From: Eutypa lata
Taxonomy: Eukaryota; Ascomycota; Sordariomycetes; Xylariales; Diatrypaceae
Reading direction: 5' to 3'
Assembly: GCA_022661535.1 (NCBI GenBank)
Contig: JAKULF010000004.1
Coordinates: 4,278,001 to 4,342,000 of the forward strand
DNA: 64,000 nt
Below, piece after piece: positions 47,501-58,575 of this stretch. Each line of letters opens with the position of its first letter. The first letter of the stretch is position 1. The translations under genes were made by a program, and so were the position numbers. Below the pieces are notes generated by a model. That model ran no database searches and was not told the DNA's origin. It saw only the letters and a program-made list of their open reading frames with translations.

Positions 47501-48786
47501 TACATGCGTGAAAATATGAACACAAAATGACCAGCTGCCTCCACCCCGTCTCAATCCTATACATGAAGCACACACATACATAGGTGAGTGATTACATATG
47601 TCCGCGCCGCGCATGCACGAAACGATCTGCATGATGTCCCATCTGCACTGCACATCGTTTTAGCGCCCGTCCGCTCGCACGGGAGCGACAGACAGATAGC
47701 GTGGCCCCTTCTCTGCCCCTCCTCGAGCCGCTCCGTTCGTTCGTTTAAGTGATTGCCAGACTACCACCTACTGCAGCGTCGATCTCGGGTACCATGTGGT
47801 CTGTCGGCTTGCTATAGGTAGCTAGTTGCCTGTTTAGTGTTAAGTAATTCGGGTCCGCTTCACCACTAACTATGTAATCAACTAGCGATATGATTGGCAC
47901 CTGACTTGAGCTTCGGTTTTCGGGAAGAGAAGCTAGGTAGGTATTTAGGTAAAGGGGGGGTGGGAGGGATATACATATATGTCATAAGTTGCCACGATGG
48001 GATGGGTTTCTTTTTCTTCTTCTCGAATACCTGCTTACTGTTGCTTATTTGCTGGTGATGATAGGCAGAGCTCGTCTTTGGTGGTATGTTTGGTTTGGGT
48101 TGGTTGATGGGGAATTTTGGATTCGAGGGGATGATGATTGGTGACTGTACGTTGATAGACCCGAGTATATTCAAGGTTCTCCGGTGTTAACAGTTAACAG
48201 TTAAATGTAAATTAAATTCGAACCTCTATCTTCGTTTAATAGCTCTCTCAAAGAGAGTCGGAAGTGGCTAAGATTACAATAAAACGATAAAGTCATAAAA
48301 TGATAATATACTCTCGTAACTTATTAATATTCGTCTTAGTTCTGTATCTTTGGGTCTGCTCCTTTATAACTCTAAATGCCTACATATTCGTATTCCCTCA
48401 GGATTGCTAAAAGGTTCAGACTCTGTGGCATTGTCTAAGAGGAAAGGAAAATCGAAGTATAGCTGCGGATCTGCTCAAATAGTACATGCAGGAGTGGAAC
48501 CCATCTAAGACGATTTCTTCAGAAAGTAGCCGTGACGGATCTAGTATGGAGGTGAAACTCAGTAATATTCTCTATCTAAGGGTATAGAGTCGAATTGTAG
48601 ATATGAAGAAAAATGTGCATGAGGTAGATATATGGACTAGTAGTAAGAGAAAGCAAGCAGGAGCGCCCTTGAAGGCTGTCCAAAGGGGCCGTATCAAACC
48701 GCGTTTGTTCCTTAATAGAATGCAAACCATAACGGTGAATGTAATCGAATGATAGTAGGTGCTAGGATTTAGAGGAAATTAACAAC
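44599..48786. other. 4.2-kb gene-poor region
   Basis: Apart from the CreA-type cluster and a (GA)n microsatellite (44702-44719), nothing is supported. A weakly RIP-like AT-rich patch lies at 47220-47420. The many short open frames have no family features, no consistent splice structure and no coding bias. It may hold non-coding transcripts that sequence alone cannot show. Confidence 0.5.
44937..45097. promoter_or_regulatory. Cluster of CreA/Cre1-type sites (SYGGRG) upstream of the sugar transporter
   Basis: Within about 160 bp, 340-500 bp upstream of the transporter ATG, I count six matches to SYGGRG or its complement: CCCCAG (44937), CTGGGG (near 44952), CCCCAG (near 44978), CTGGGG (near 44983), GCGGGG (near 45006) and GTGGGG (near 45092). 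Two are back to back as CCCCAGTCTGGGG. Clustered sites are typical of carbon-catabolite-repressed transporter promoters. Binding is inferred. Confidence 0.45.
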
Positions 48787-50195
48787 TACGCTTTTTCTGG
48801 GGCCTTGCCCTTGTCAATAAACTCAGGGTCCGTGTATTCCGGCGGAAACCGTTGAGCTGTGTTGCCAAACTGGTTATGGAATTCTGGAATTCCATAATCT
48901 ATTAACAGTTTCCAGGGATGATTTATTCGTAGTACAGTTCAGCAGACTTTAGCTATACTTACCATGATAAAGACTTTCACTGTCAGGACTGTAGGCATCT
49001 CACTGCCTGGACGCCTTATGAAACCGAACTCGTCCTTCTTTTGCGGAAACGTCCTCGAACAAGGCCACCACGGCAGGGCGCATTCCAATCTCTCCCGCCA
49101 ACCTAGCCCACTTCGCTGCCGAAAACTCCCGCCAACCATCACGACCATCGGCTATGTCTGCAGCCTCCCCAAGCCAAGACCCCAGATTGTCAAGCGGTAG
49201 CTCCACATCGCTGACATGATGTATATATTCCACCGCACTGCCCTTGTCACTCTCTAGCAACCTGTTCTTAACCAACATGGAATCCACCAACCCGTCGACG
49301 ACCTGGTTGAGAGTGACCACGTCCAAGACTCCGCTTATCCCAACCTTAGGAGTATTTAGTGCGGGCACAGCTCTCAACCTCGGCGCGAAATACTGCAGAT
49401 TCTCCAGCATGTCGTTCACTGGACCGTTGGTGCTATCATCCTCTTTCTCCCATTGCTTGGGAACCGGCTTCCGTGCTATCAAGCTGGGTCTGTGTATCAC
49501 GATACGCCAGTAGGGGTGGTGAGCATGCAGGTTCTCTAGGAAAACCTCGCTTGCCCACTTGCTGGCCATATACCCATGGGCTGTCCTCCTGATGTGCGAG
49601 GAGCTGACCGCCGGCGGGGGGCACGCAGCCGCGGACACTGGTCCGAATACAAACCCCTCAGCCCCGCGCTGGCCTTTTGAGTCAGCAACAAGCATTCCCA
49701 TGGCGGCTGTGCTGATGTAATGGAAGTCGGGTGGTGGCCGTGATCCACGTGCCGCGGCGGCCATTATGGCGAGGTCCTTTGTCGTCTGCAGATTGGGGGC
49801 GCGGAGCGAGGAGAATGATTTCTGGTACTACTTGTCGGCGGCGCTATGTACGATGATCGTGGCTTCAGCGAAGATACGGTCTGCGTCGTTGTCCGAGAGA
49901 CCAAGCCGATGTTGATACAGGTCGTCCGCATGCAGTGTTACCTTTCCGTTCAGCTCGAAGCCTATGTCTTACTTTCTGTTGACTGCATCGCGCACGCCAA
50001 TACAGTGCACGCGAGTGACGTTCGCATCCTCAACTATAGCCTTGAGGAGGGCGCCGCCCAACTGTCCAGTTGCACCGGTGAGAACGACTACTTGGTTCTT
50101 GCTCCCAGCGGGCTTCTGGGTCCTTGGAGAAGGCAGTGATAGCAAAGAAGGCGGCACTTCTGTCTCCTGTCCTAATACTGAACCGTGGAGTATTT
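48787..50195 (-). pseudogene. Relic of a PKS-NRPS terminal reductase / Dieckmann (R) domain
   Basis: A single frame from about 50195 to 48963, then a 64-nt intron (48962-48899) and a final exon to the stop at 48787, reads as the NAD-binding_4 thioester-reductase domain that ends fungal PKS-NRPS and NRPS enzymes: VVVLTGATGQLGGALLKAIV, then SSLRAPNLQTTKDLA, HYISTAAMG, GYMASKWASEVFLENL (YxxxK), IHRPSLIA, and LDVVTLNQVVDGLVD. Three in-frame stops interrupt it: TAA at 49971-49969, TAG at 49830-49828 and TGA at 49002-49000. All three can arise by C-to-T or G-to-A transitions, as RIP would cause. No KS, AT, C, A or T domain is in the window, so about 90 percent of the parent megasynthase is gone or elsewhere. 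Final residues (FGNTAQRFPPEYTDPEF) are not recognised. Confidence 0.75.
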
Positions 50196-50670
50196 GTACA
50201 TACCATCGGGTTAAATAATGCACCATTAAGAACCTATGGTGTACTATCTTAATTAAGAATGATAACTGTACGACGACCGTGAGAAGACGATTAATTCCCA
50301 TAATCCCTGCTGAATGGTTGATTACGGCAGACCGCCAAGAAAAACCAAATGAAACTATTGGTGCGACGACGTAAGGGCCTTTTCTTTCTTGGCGGTGCAG
50401 CGTGACTGATTCAACACGAGCTGACGAGGCTGCGCCAACGACGAGCAGATCTTAAAATAAAGGCTCTACTGTCTAAGACAGGCACCTTAGCAGAAATCTA
50501 GACATACATGCCGCGGAATTCCGCCCTCGCTCGTCTATTGAAACCACAAGACATAGCATAATATCACTCACTGCCACAATAATCGCCTTCACGAGCTTCG
50601 ACCCGCCACCCAGTTGACCGTCGGTAGAAGTGAAAGGTCTCTCGTCAATCTTGCTGTAACGTTTATCACC
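50196..50670. other. Spacer between the R-domain relic and the P450 gene
   Basis: Probably the P450 promoter plus the broken edge of the megasynthase relic. No further NRPS motif was recognised upstream of the reductase start. Confidence 0.5.
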
Positions 50671-52466
50671 ATGGATATCCAGCATCTTGTTTCGCATGAA
50701 TCCATGACAGTAGAGGTTATATTCAGCGCTGTTCTGGGAGCAGTATGCTACTCGTTGGCAACGTCACTATAATGTTGTATACCGCTGACCAAGGGCTCTC
50801 ATAGATCTGCGTTTACGCAACCCTGCGATGTGTTTACCTTCTCTATTTCCATCCACTTGCGAAGTTTCCAGGACCACGACTCGCTGCTGTCTCCAATATA
50901 TGGTATGCCCGTCACTGGTGAGTACCAAAATCTATTGCCGAGGCACCAAGGTTTATAGGCTTACTTTGGCGGTAGGCTTTCGGGGCGTTACCCATGGGCA
51001 ATCGAGGATGCGATTCACAAGTACGGGGATGTGGTGCGGGTCGCGCCCAATGAGCTTGTCTTTTACACCCCACAGGCATTTCATGACATATATTCGCCGG
51101 CGCATCGAGGCCTCGAGATCTTCAGAAAGACAGACTTCCAGAACCGTGGTGCCAATCTGGGCGGAATCATATGGGAAGAAGATCCTGTGAAGCATCATGA
51201 AGTTGCTCGAAAACTTTTCCCTGCGTACAGCCCCCGCTCGATACGAAGTCTCGAACCCTTAATGCACAAACACATGAATTGCTTTGTCGAGCGGATGGAG
51301 CAACTCGGCGCCCGCCAAGAAGGAGTCAACCTCGTTGATTGGACCCACTGGGTAGCTTGGGATACGTCTCAGGATATAGCGTGGTGCGAAGAGACACGCT
51401 CCATGAGTGCTGGTATGTCTACGAGGTCTCGCTTGCTTGAATGTTGGGTGCTGATCTGAAACCATCTGTAGAAAAGGACCCGGTTGCCCTGGATGTCCTC
51501 ATCTCATTTAACGCCTTCGCTACCATGATTCAAGTTTTCAAGAGATTTCCACTTCTAAGCCCCATCAAGTACCTCTTTGCACCAGTGAAGAAATTGAGCT
51601 CCCTGGCCGAGATGGATAGAAATACGCGCAAGAGCGTATTGCGCCGCATCGAGAGGCGTGGCAACACACCTCACCCAGACCTGTTCGAGTATATTCTGTC
51701 AGCCGACGAAAAGCCCCCTACGAGCGACGCAGAACTTTTACAACTAGGCTCTGTATCCTTACAGGTGATGCTTGGTGGGTTTGGCCCAATGGCTGACTGG
51801 TACTACTTCACGCTCTTTCTACTCGTCAACGCCCCTGAGTGCTATAGGATTCTAACGGATGAGATCCGGACTGGGGTTGAAAACTACGATGACATCAACA
51901 TACAGAGTACCGCAAATTTGCATTACCTCGTAGCATGTCTTGACGAGACTCTTCGGATGATCTCCACCAACTCGACAGGCCTTCCTCGGTATAGCCCGGG
52001 GGCCGTAGTTGATGGCCATTACATCCCTAGCGGTGTAAGTAAACTATTCCCCCTCGCGCAATTTCTCTACCACACTCGCTTACAATTTCCATTCCAGGTG
52101 ACCGTTCAGAGCAGCATCCACACTCTCGGACGAAGTCCTAAATATTTCCATGACCCGATGCACTTCCGGCCGGAGCGACACCTGCCTGCATCACACCCCT
52201 TTTACGACAAGGCATTCGCTAACGACAACACTAAGGGGCTACCCGAATTTAGTCTCGGCCCTCGCGCCTGCATAGGGCGAGAGCTCGGGTGGGCTGAAGC
52301 CAGGCTGTTCATGTCCAAGGTACTGTGGCAGTTTGACGTGGTGAAAGCGCCGGGAGAAACGCTAGATATGGAGGGGATGGAGCGTTACCTGCTCCATTTC
52401 GGCTTTCTGACAAAGCCACGATTCATGGTTCAGTTTGTGCCGGTACAGCGGAACACAGTACACTGA
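50671..52466 (+). CDS. Cytochrome P450 with atypical I-helix
   Basis: Membrane-anchored P450, probably tailoring a secondary metabolite. Exons 50671-50742, 50805-50917, 50976-51412, 51472-52034 and 52098-52466 give 517 residues. The last intron is 63 nt and has no stop, so it is easily missed; removing it gives the expected YIPSGVTVQSS. N-terminal anchor, then [21 protein letters not shown]-helix ETLR in [18 protein letters not shown]; heme loop [14 protein letters not shown] with Cys ligand. Odd: where the I-helix should read AGxETT, the same distance from NAPE, this protein has GGFGPMAD, so the acid-alcohol pair used for O2 activation is missing. The frame is otherwise intact. It lies between the R-domain relic and the enoyl reductase. 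Confidence 0.85.
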
Positions 52467-52557
52467 GGCGTGTATTGGGGCTGTAAACATGAACCCCACC
52501 CCTATGAGGTTTGGTCTGGTTAGTACGATTTGCTACTCCTAGCTAACCAAGGCAGGC

Positions 52558-52810
52558 CTAAATTCTGGCAGCACGATTGGTCCGCAGATGGTACAAAAGA
52601 GTAATTGTTTTGGGGGATAACCCGCGGGAAAGAAGACTGAACAAGTGGGTATACATACATTCGCCTGTTGGACTGTTCTCGTCCAACAAGGTCCAAAGAC
52701 CCATACCTAACGTAAATAAAGCGAAGCCTAGTAAGTGGATTGCTTTGTAGCGGCCCCAGCGCATAATGATGACTCCTGCGGTAGCGGCGATGGGCACATA
52801 CCTGCAAGTA
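52558..52810 (-). pseudogene. Fragment of an MFS drug-efflux transporter
   Basis: After a CTTGCAG acceptor the frame reads YVPIAATAGVIIMRWGRYKA then LLGFALFTLGMGLWTLLDEN, matching the TM8-TM9 region of DHA14-type multidrug transporters. The flanking sequence gives no continuous transporter frame, so this looks like one surviving exon of an efflux gene from the same cluster. Family placement rests on about 45 residues. Confidence 0.45.
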
Positions 52811-53122
52811 TATGTATAAATAAGTGATGAAAAAGAAGACTGTTAGTCACTGTAGTTTTCAAGTGATTTCTTGCCACTAGGCACTTGATGTAACAGGATA
52901 CTAGGCCTTCCCTGCCGCATGCAAAGGTCCAGCCTCGCAGTCGCCTGGTACGTATGAAGCCTCCGCAACACACCTGACGCAATCCCAACAAGCCAAATCT
53001 GCTTCCAGACAGCGGCAAAAAGCAAAACACCTTGCGCTTTGGATTAGTGTCCGTTCCCTAGAGTGTGCATTAGAACGGGTAACAACTGCTCAAAATAAAG
53101 CGGGAACTTCTAAGACCACGAT

Positions 53123-54280
53123 ATGTCATCTCCGAGGATGCCTAGCAGCCGAAAGGCCATTGTCGAAAATGCTACTTGCGAACCCATTCTCAGAGACGAT
53201 ATACCCATGCCAACAATCCTAGAGCGTGGAACAGTGCTCGTCAAGACCTCGGTTGTAGCCCTCAATCCTTCCGATTTCAAGATGGGTGCCGCCTTTCCAG
53301 CCCCCGGCGCCATCGTCGGCAATGATTTCGCCGGGACCATCGTGGCTCTTGGCGAAGGGGCAAGCGACATCAAGCCGGGTCTGGCCGTAGGCGATCTTGT
53401 ATGCGGCGCTCTACACGGCTCGATGCCCGGCTATCCCGACCACGGCTCCTTTTCGAATTACGTCCTTGCTCATGCCGGCATCCTGATACGTCTTCCCAAT
53501 CAGTACCGGGGAGCGCCAGCTCGGTCATTACCGGCAACAAAACAGTCCACTGTGACTTGTGAACAAGCAGCGACGCTCGGGACGGCATTGGCCACACTGG
53601 CTCTCGCATTTTGGGGAGGGGGGGAAGATTCCTTATGCCTCGAGGGCACCCCCGACAATCCTACGCAGACCATTCCGCCGCCCCCTGTCCTCGTGTACGG
53701 AGGGAGCACAGCCACAGGCACCATCGCGACGCAGCTGCTGCGACTGTCGGGTTACGACCCGATAGTAACGTGCTCCCCCCACAGCTTTCCGCTGTGCCGG
53801 TCTCGTGGCGCCTCGGCTACCTTCGACTACCAATCTGCTAGCGTCGGAGCTGCCATCAGGCGGCACACGGGGAGCCGGATGAGGTACGCATTGGACTGCA
53901 TTTCAGACACCCAGAGTGTAGAGACGTGCTTCGCGGGGCTTTCACGCGTGGGCGGGCGGTACGTATCGCTCGAGTTGGTGCCCCAAGAAATGCTGGCGCT
54001 CAGGAACGCCGTCGTCGCAGGGTTCGTGCTTGGGTTTGAAATAACGGGGAAAGGGTGTCAGTTGGGTCGGGGCTATGATAAAGAGGCGGATCCCACCAAG
54101 CTTGAATTGGGTATTCGGTTTTTCGAGATGTTTGAGGGGCTGCTTGAAAGTGGCAGGCTACTGACGCATCCCGTGCAGAAGGTTCAGGAGCCTGGTGGCC
54201 TAGAGGGTGTCTTGGCAGGTTTAAAGTTGTTGAAGACCGGTACGATTTCTGGTAAAAAGCTGGTGGTGCCCGTAGCTTAG
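53123..54280 (+). CDS. Trans-acting enoyl reductase (LovC-type, MDR superfamily)
   Basis: Single exon, 385 residues, frame intact. Medium-chain reductase without catalytic zinc ligands: VVALNPSDFKMG, GNDFAGTIVALGEGASDIKP and the NADPH-binding VLVYGGSTATGTIATQLLRL are diagnostic of the separate enoyl reductases that serve fungal highly reducing PKS and PKS-NRPS enzymes whose own ER is dead (LovC, TenC, CcsC type). C-terminal QEPGGLEGVLAGLKLLKTGT and GKKLVVPVA complete the fold. It stands about 650 bp from the P450 and 3 kb from the R-domain relic, a normal cluster layout, but its partner synthase is absent here. Confidence 0.85.
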   Translation: MSSPRMPSSRKAIVENATCEPILRDDIPMPTILERGTVLVKTSVVALNPSDFKMGAAFPAPGAIVGNDFAGTIVALGEGASDIKPGLAVGDLVCGALHGSMPGYPDHGSFSNYVLAHAGILIRLPNQYRGAPARSLPATKQSTVTCEQAATLGTALATLALAFWGGGEDSLCLEGTPDNPTQTIPPPPVLVYGGSTATGTIATQLLRLSGYDPIVTCSPHSFPLCRSRGASATFDYQSASVGAAIRRHTGSRMRYALDCISDTQSVETCFAGLSRVGGRYVSLELVPQEMLALRNAVVAGFVLGFEITGKGCQLGRGYDKEADPTKLELGIRFFEMFEGLLESGRLLTHPVQKVQEPGGLEGVLAGLKLLKTGTISGKKLVVPVA

Positions 54281-57250
54281 CATCGTCAAGGCAAGGGGTT
54301 TTCTTTTCTTTTCTTCTTTTTCTCTCTCCCTTTTTTCGTTATCCTTGTTGTTGCTATTGTTGTTTAATGCCTAGCGGAGCAATTGTTTGCTATTACCCAG
54401 TCTTTAAAAGTGTAAAGATATATACCTACGTCCCTCAATAGGGGCCCAGCCGAGGATATGTCTTTAGCCAACTAGACAAATAAATCCCCATTTACTGTAA
54501 TGCGAGGTCGCCACGATCGCTTTCTAGCAAGCAAGAGCTTTCGTCTTCAAGGGTGATAACTGCCACCACATCGATTAATTAGTATATTCGTACATGTCGC
54601 AGTATTTTGGGCCTCCAGGGGCCCCTAGAAGCTCCACTTAGGGGTGGAGCCCCTGAGTCCTATAAAAGAGCTCTCAGCCACCCATTTAGCTAGGGTTTCT
54701 CCCTCTTTTCCTCCCCTCCAGAGGGGTCAGAATGGGACTTCTAGTTATCACCCAAAATGGGGTGTTTTTGAGTGTGACAGTACATACAACGCCTGTCCGG
54801 TGCTCCATCTAGTGCCCTCCTCAGTGCTTATCCAGGCTTGTGAGGGCATTAGCAGCTTCCTGTCCGAGTTGGTTGAGGAGTAGGACGGCTACAACAACAG
54901 AAGCACGTACCGAAAGTTGTATATATATCAGATGCAGTTGTTTGTCTCAGATAGAACCTTAAAATATTATTCAAGATCATTAGCTACTTGAAACCAAAGC
55001 TCAGATCTGGTACCGACAAGGAGAATCTGACTCTGTAATGAAAACCTAGCATTACAATGACCAGAAAGTAATGTTAACGAATGCAATTTCTGTCCAGTGC
55101 TGTTCTGAATGTCGAAATAAGGAGATTTCATCAAGCCGGAGATCACTATGGGGGGAACTATGACTCAGTTATGTCGAGATGGTCATGAAATGGTCGTGGA
55201 AAAGACAGCCCTAGTTACCATTCCTTAGGCCGGTAGTGGCGAGACTGCCAATTTGAGGGGAATTCTTACATCTTTCACCGCCGCAGCCTGTCAAAAAATA
55301 GGCTGCAACACCAAGGGCAATTCCTCAAGGACGGTAAAATGCAGAAGAGATTGCAATGGCCAATCGGCAACCAAGTCTACACATGCCACGGATCCAAGTG
55401 GCTCCTATATGAAGAAATGCAAGACATTAGTTCTCACGAGCTACCAACGTTCTACTTTTGTAATGTAGTGGCATAGCCCTTGCATTCTGTGCCGTTACAA
55501 CATTGCAAGTTGTAATTAATGGTACAATAGATATCACAATGCTCTGGTTAAATGCAAATGGGGTTATGGTGATATATGGGCTTAGTTACTGTGGCATAAG
55601 TTGTAATACTGGCGAAACGTACTGGGTTAAGGTCTCTGAGGCTCTACGAATATGTAGGGGGGTTATGCTCCTATATATAGACTAGAGACGGTCGGGCGGT
55701 ATGAAGAGCGTGGCAAGCCTTTCCAAATAAAGAGCTAGAAAATGCTGTTTATTTTCTATAAAATAAGATTAAGCTTTCGACGAGGAAGGTAGAGAAACGA
55801 TGAAATAGTTCCGTTACTAAATATAAGGCGTCAGCCTTGGGCCTCATCTCGGCAATAGCCGCTTCTCCATCTAGTCGCATCCTGTAGCAACCGCCATCAG
55901 TAATATTTTCGCAACCCTACAGAATTTCGAGCTCATTAATCACTCTCGTATCAAGCCCATTGACACTATTAATTAAAAGAAAAATGCATACTGCTATTCA
56001 ATCACATGCTAAGGATTTCTTTTATAAGGAAGAGATTGCTAATAAACACTTGAGGATTAAAGTTTATAAAAGCGAAATAAAACTTATATAAAAAAAATAA
56101 AGCGATAAAAATAATAAAACGGTTATTTGGGTAGGTATATTATAAAACGGGACTTGAAAAGAAAAAGTAATACAGTTGAATATAACTTACAAAAAAAGGT
56201 GGACCGGGATAAATCAACAAACATATCCGTGCCGAATGTTTTATTTTGCAATATATATCACTATTTCTGATTACGATACAGATAAATACAGGAAATGTTT
56301 TAGATCGAACCCTTTCCGTCCCCGCATCAAAGCCCCTCTCCAAGTCAGACCATGATGCCATTGTCTTGGTGGGCGGTTTCACAGAAAAGGTTAAAGGAAA
56401 ATAAACACCCCTATCCTATCAAGAAGCAGCTGTAGTAAGAGCCAGTGGCAGCAATATAAAATCGAAGGTAAATGTGCCCTGCTGTTATTTGACATGGTTC
56501 TACCCTCTGCCCAAATCTGGTATTTGAACGGTTGGTGGTGCACTTTGACCATCATGTTTTAAGATCATCATCCATTACATGCATACGATATTGGAGATAT
56601 AGAGACTGATCTCCTGTTGGGAAAACTCATACCTAAGTACGCATCGTTATAGGATCTCCGTTAAATGCATCACGGTCATAGGTGGTAGGTGTCCACTATA
56701 GAAGGCAGTGCAAGATGGTTAGCTTCCAAGTTAACAACATCCCATTATTGCCTCAGGGTGTAGCGCTATAGTCCTTGCATTTTGTCTCGTTGCAATGTTA
56801 ATATTAGAGCCGTAGCCTCCTAGAGCCCTGCACGAAACCTCTCCTGTCACTGCATGCCCAGTTTGTACCAACTTCTTACTCCCTAGGTATCTAGGCAAGT
56901 AGGAGGTGGAATTACACCTCAGGTGTTAGTGTTCAATATTTTTAATACTGGTATTGTTGGTATTCGTGAAACACTAAAGTAAGCTATCTGCTATTTATTT
57001 TTGCCTCCTTTGCCCCCAGCGTCCAGATCTGATATTACATCCTTTCAAATCGGGTTCTTACCGATCGAAGGTTAAGGTCTTCACCCCACGTATGACCCCC
57101 TGATATAACGTGTATCCATGCCTGGTGGATGGTCCTCCCTAGCCTCTCAAGCTACGTGTGCTGAAGGCAACGAAGCAATTGCGATTTAGCATGGTAATTT
57201 CAACAACAAAAAACCCTCACCATCAAAGCCCCCGTATATTACCTAAGGTA
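54281..57250. other. 3-kb intergenic region with a possible solo LTR
   Basis: No supported gene. It holds the LTR candidate at 54554-54750, two loosely similar copies of a CCTTGCATT..GTTxCAA motif (near 55479 and 56773), and AT-rich patches at 55990-56130. Probably old transposon debris. Confidence 0.45.
54554..54750. repeat. Candidate solo LTR, 197 bp
   Basis: Begins TGATAACT and ends AGTTATCA (TG..CA with an 8-bp inverted terminus; 11 bp counting the flanking GGG/CCC). Contains a TATAAAAG box at 54661 and a GC hairpin (CTCCAC..GTGGAG) just before it, the layout of an LTR promoter. No second copy and no target duplication were found, so a foldback element is an alternative. Confidence 0.4.
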
Positions 57251-58575
57251 TCATGACCTACGATTCTGGCTTCGCGTCCTAGGCTTAGAATCCTCTTCGC
57301 CATCATCCCCACTGTCCTGACTCCCGTCCACCTTGACGATATCACTAGATCGATCACTATCCCCCTGCACCGAACCAACATCAGAGTTCTGACCACCACC
57401 AGCACGACCACCACCCCCTCCTAAAACCTCGCGCATGATCTTCTGACCCTCGTCTAACTCCCCATTCATAGCACCACAGCTCATGCACTTCCAGGAACCC
57501 AGCTCGGCTAGGCTCTTAGTTCCGGGTGGCGCTTGGCCGTTGACGAGCCGGCAGGTCCTGCAGATCAGTACGATGCGGTTCTTGGGGACCGTCTCGTCCT
57601 CGCCCAGCATGAGATCTAGTATGCGATCGTACCAGCGCGGAGGGGCCGAGACAGCGTTGGCTACTTCATGCTGCGGGCGCGGAGTGTAGGCGTAGGGCGG
57701 TTGAAGCGGCGGGGCGTTGTTGGGCTCGAAGTCGTCGGCGTTGGGTGCAAATTCGGCTGTCGGCTCTTGGATGGTCGGCGGAGGAGGACGCGCAAATGAG
57801 GTCTGCTGGTGGCTTGGGGAGATGCCGGGCGCGGTGGATGGGCGCTGGATGTTGGCTGTGGGTGGGGGGAGCATGCTGGTCCGGCCAGGCTGGTGGTGGG
57901 GGTGGTGGCCGTGATGTTGGGATCCCCTCTTATTTGCCCCTTTCTTCTCTGGATCGCCGTTCTCTTCGTCCCCGGTGGCTTGTCTCCTTAACTTGGATCG
58001 CTTCTCTCCGCCATACTTTTCAAGAAGCTCGAGGGTGGAGTCGTATTTGGTAGCGTCCTTTAGCTTTTGGATAGTCTTGGCTCTCTCAGCCTGATACTCC
58101 TTCAAGCGAGCCTCGAGGGTTTCGATGCGGTAGTTGAAGTAGGTGGTGGTGACGGTTCGTACCACATATATACTATGCGACGTGTAAGCAAATATAACCC
58201 CTTTGTATGACGCGACTCGTGATGGATGACCTACAGCACGGGACCTCCAGCCATGCCGGTCCATTCTAAGGCTCCTAGTTTCTGCCATCCGACGACTAGT
58301 GTCAAGACAATCGCATATACTAAGTAGGCAAATGTGAGGTAGAGGGTCCATAGAACTTTGAGACGTCGTGAGTTGGTTCGCTGGCGATCGAGTTGAGCTT
58401 GGGTGTCGGTGATTTTCTTAGAGAGCGTGGAGAGGATTTTCTCAAATGAAGCAGGGGAATCATCCTGGCCCTATGATGATGCGACACGAGTTAGAACAGG
58501 ATTGAACCACAGCAAGGTATATCGCAGAGCCATGGGATAAGTAGGACTTACCTTCCAGGGCCAGAGAGAGACCAT
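57251..58575 (-). CDS. LNP1: Lunapark (LNP1) ER junction protein
   Basis: Stabilises three-way junctions of the tubular endoplasmic reticulum, opposing Sey1/atlastin. Exons 58575-58552 (24 nt), 58470-58235 and 58172-57251 give 393 residues. N-terminus MVSLWPWKGQDDSPASFEKI with a coiled coil; two closely spaced TM segments (VLWTLYLTFAYLVYAIVLTL and GGPVLIYVVRTV); a coiled coil RIETLEARLKEYQAERA; a Pro-rich linker; then the lunapark zinc ribbon YDRILDLMLGEDETVPKNRI with CRTC and CMSC pairs. An acidic/basic tail follows. The last intron has a GTAGGT donor. All hallmarks are present; the conserved family makes the call firm. Confidence 0.93.

Noticed and set aside
50473..50697. Minus-strand frame as further NRPS sequence upstream of the R domain
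   Set aside because: No adenylation, condensation or carrier motif recognisable; overlaps the P450 start.
54644..54883. Small plus-strand frame
   Set aside because: Lies across the LTR candidate and its TATA box; no coding features.
55470..56810. Two similar CCTTGCATT..GTTxCAA segments as a direct repeat pair
   Set aside because: Similarity is confined to about 35 bp and too weak to define an element.
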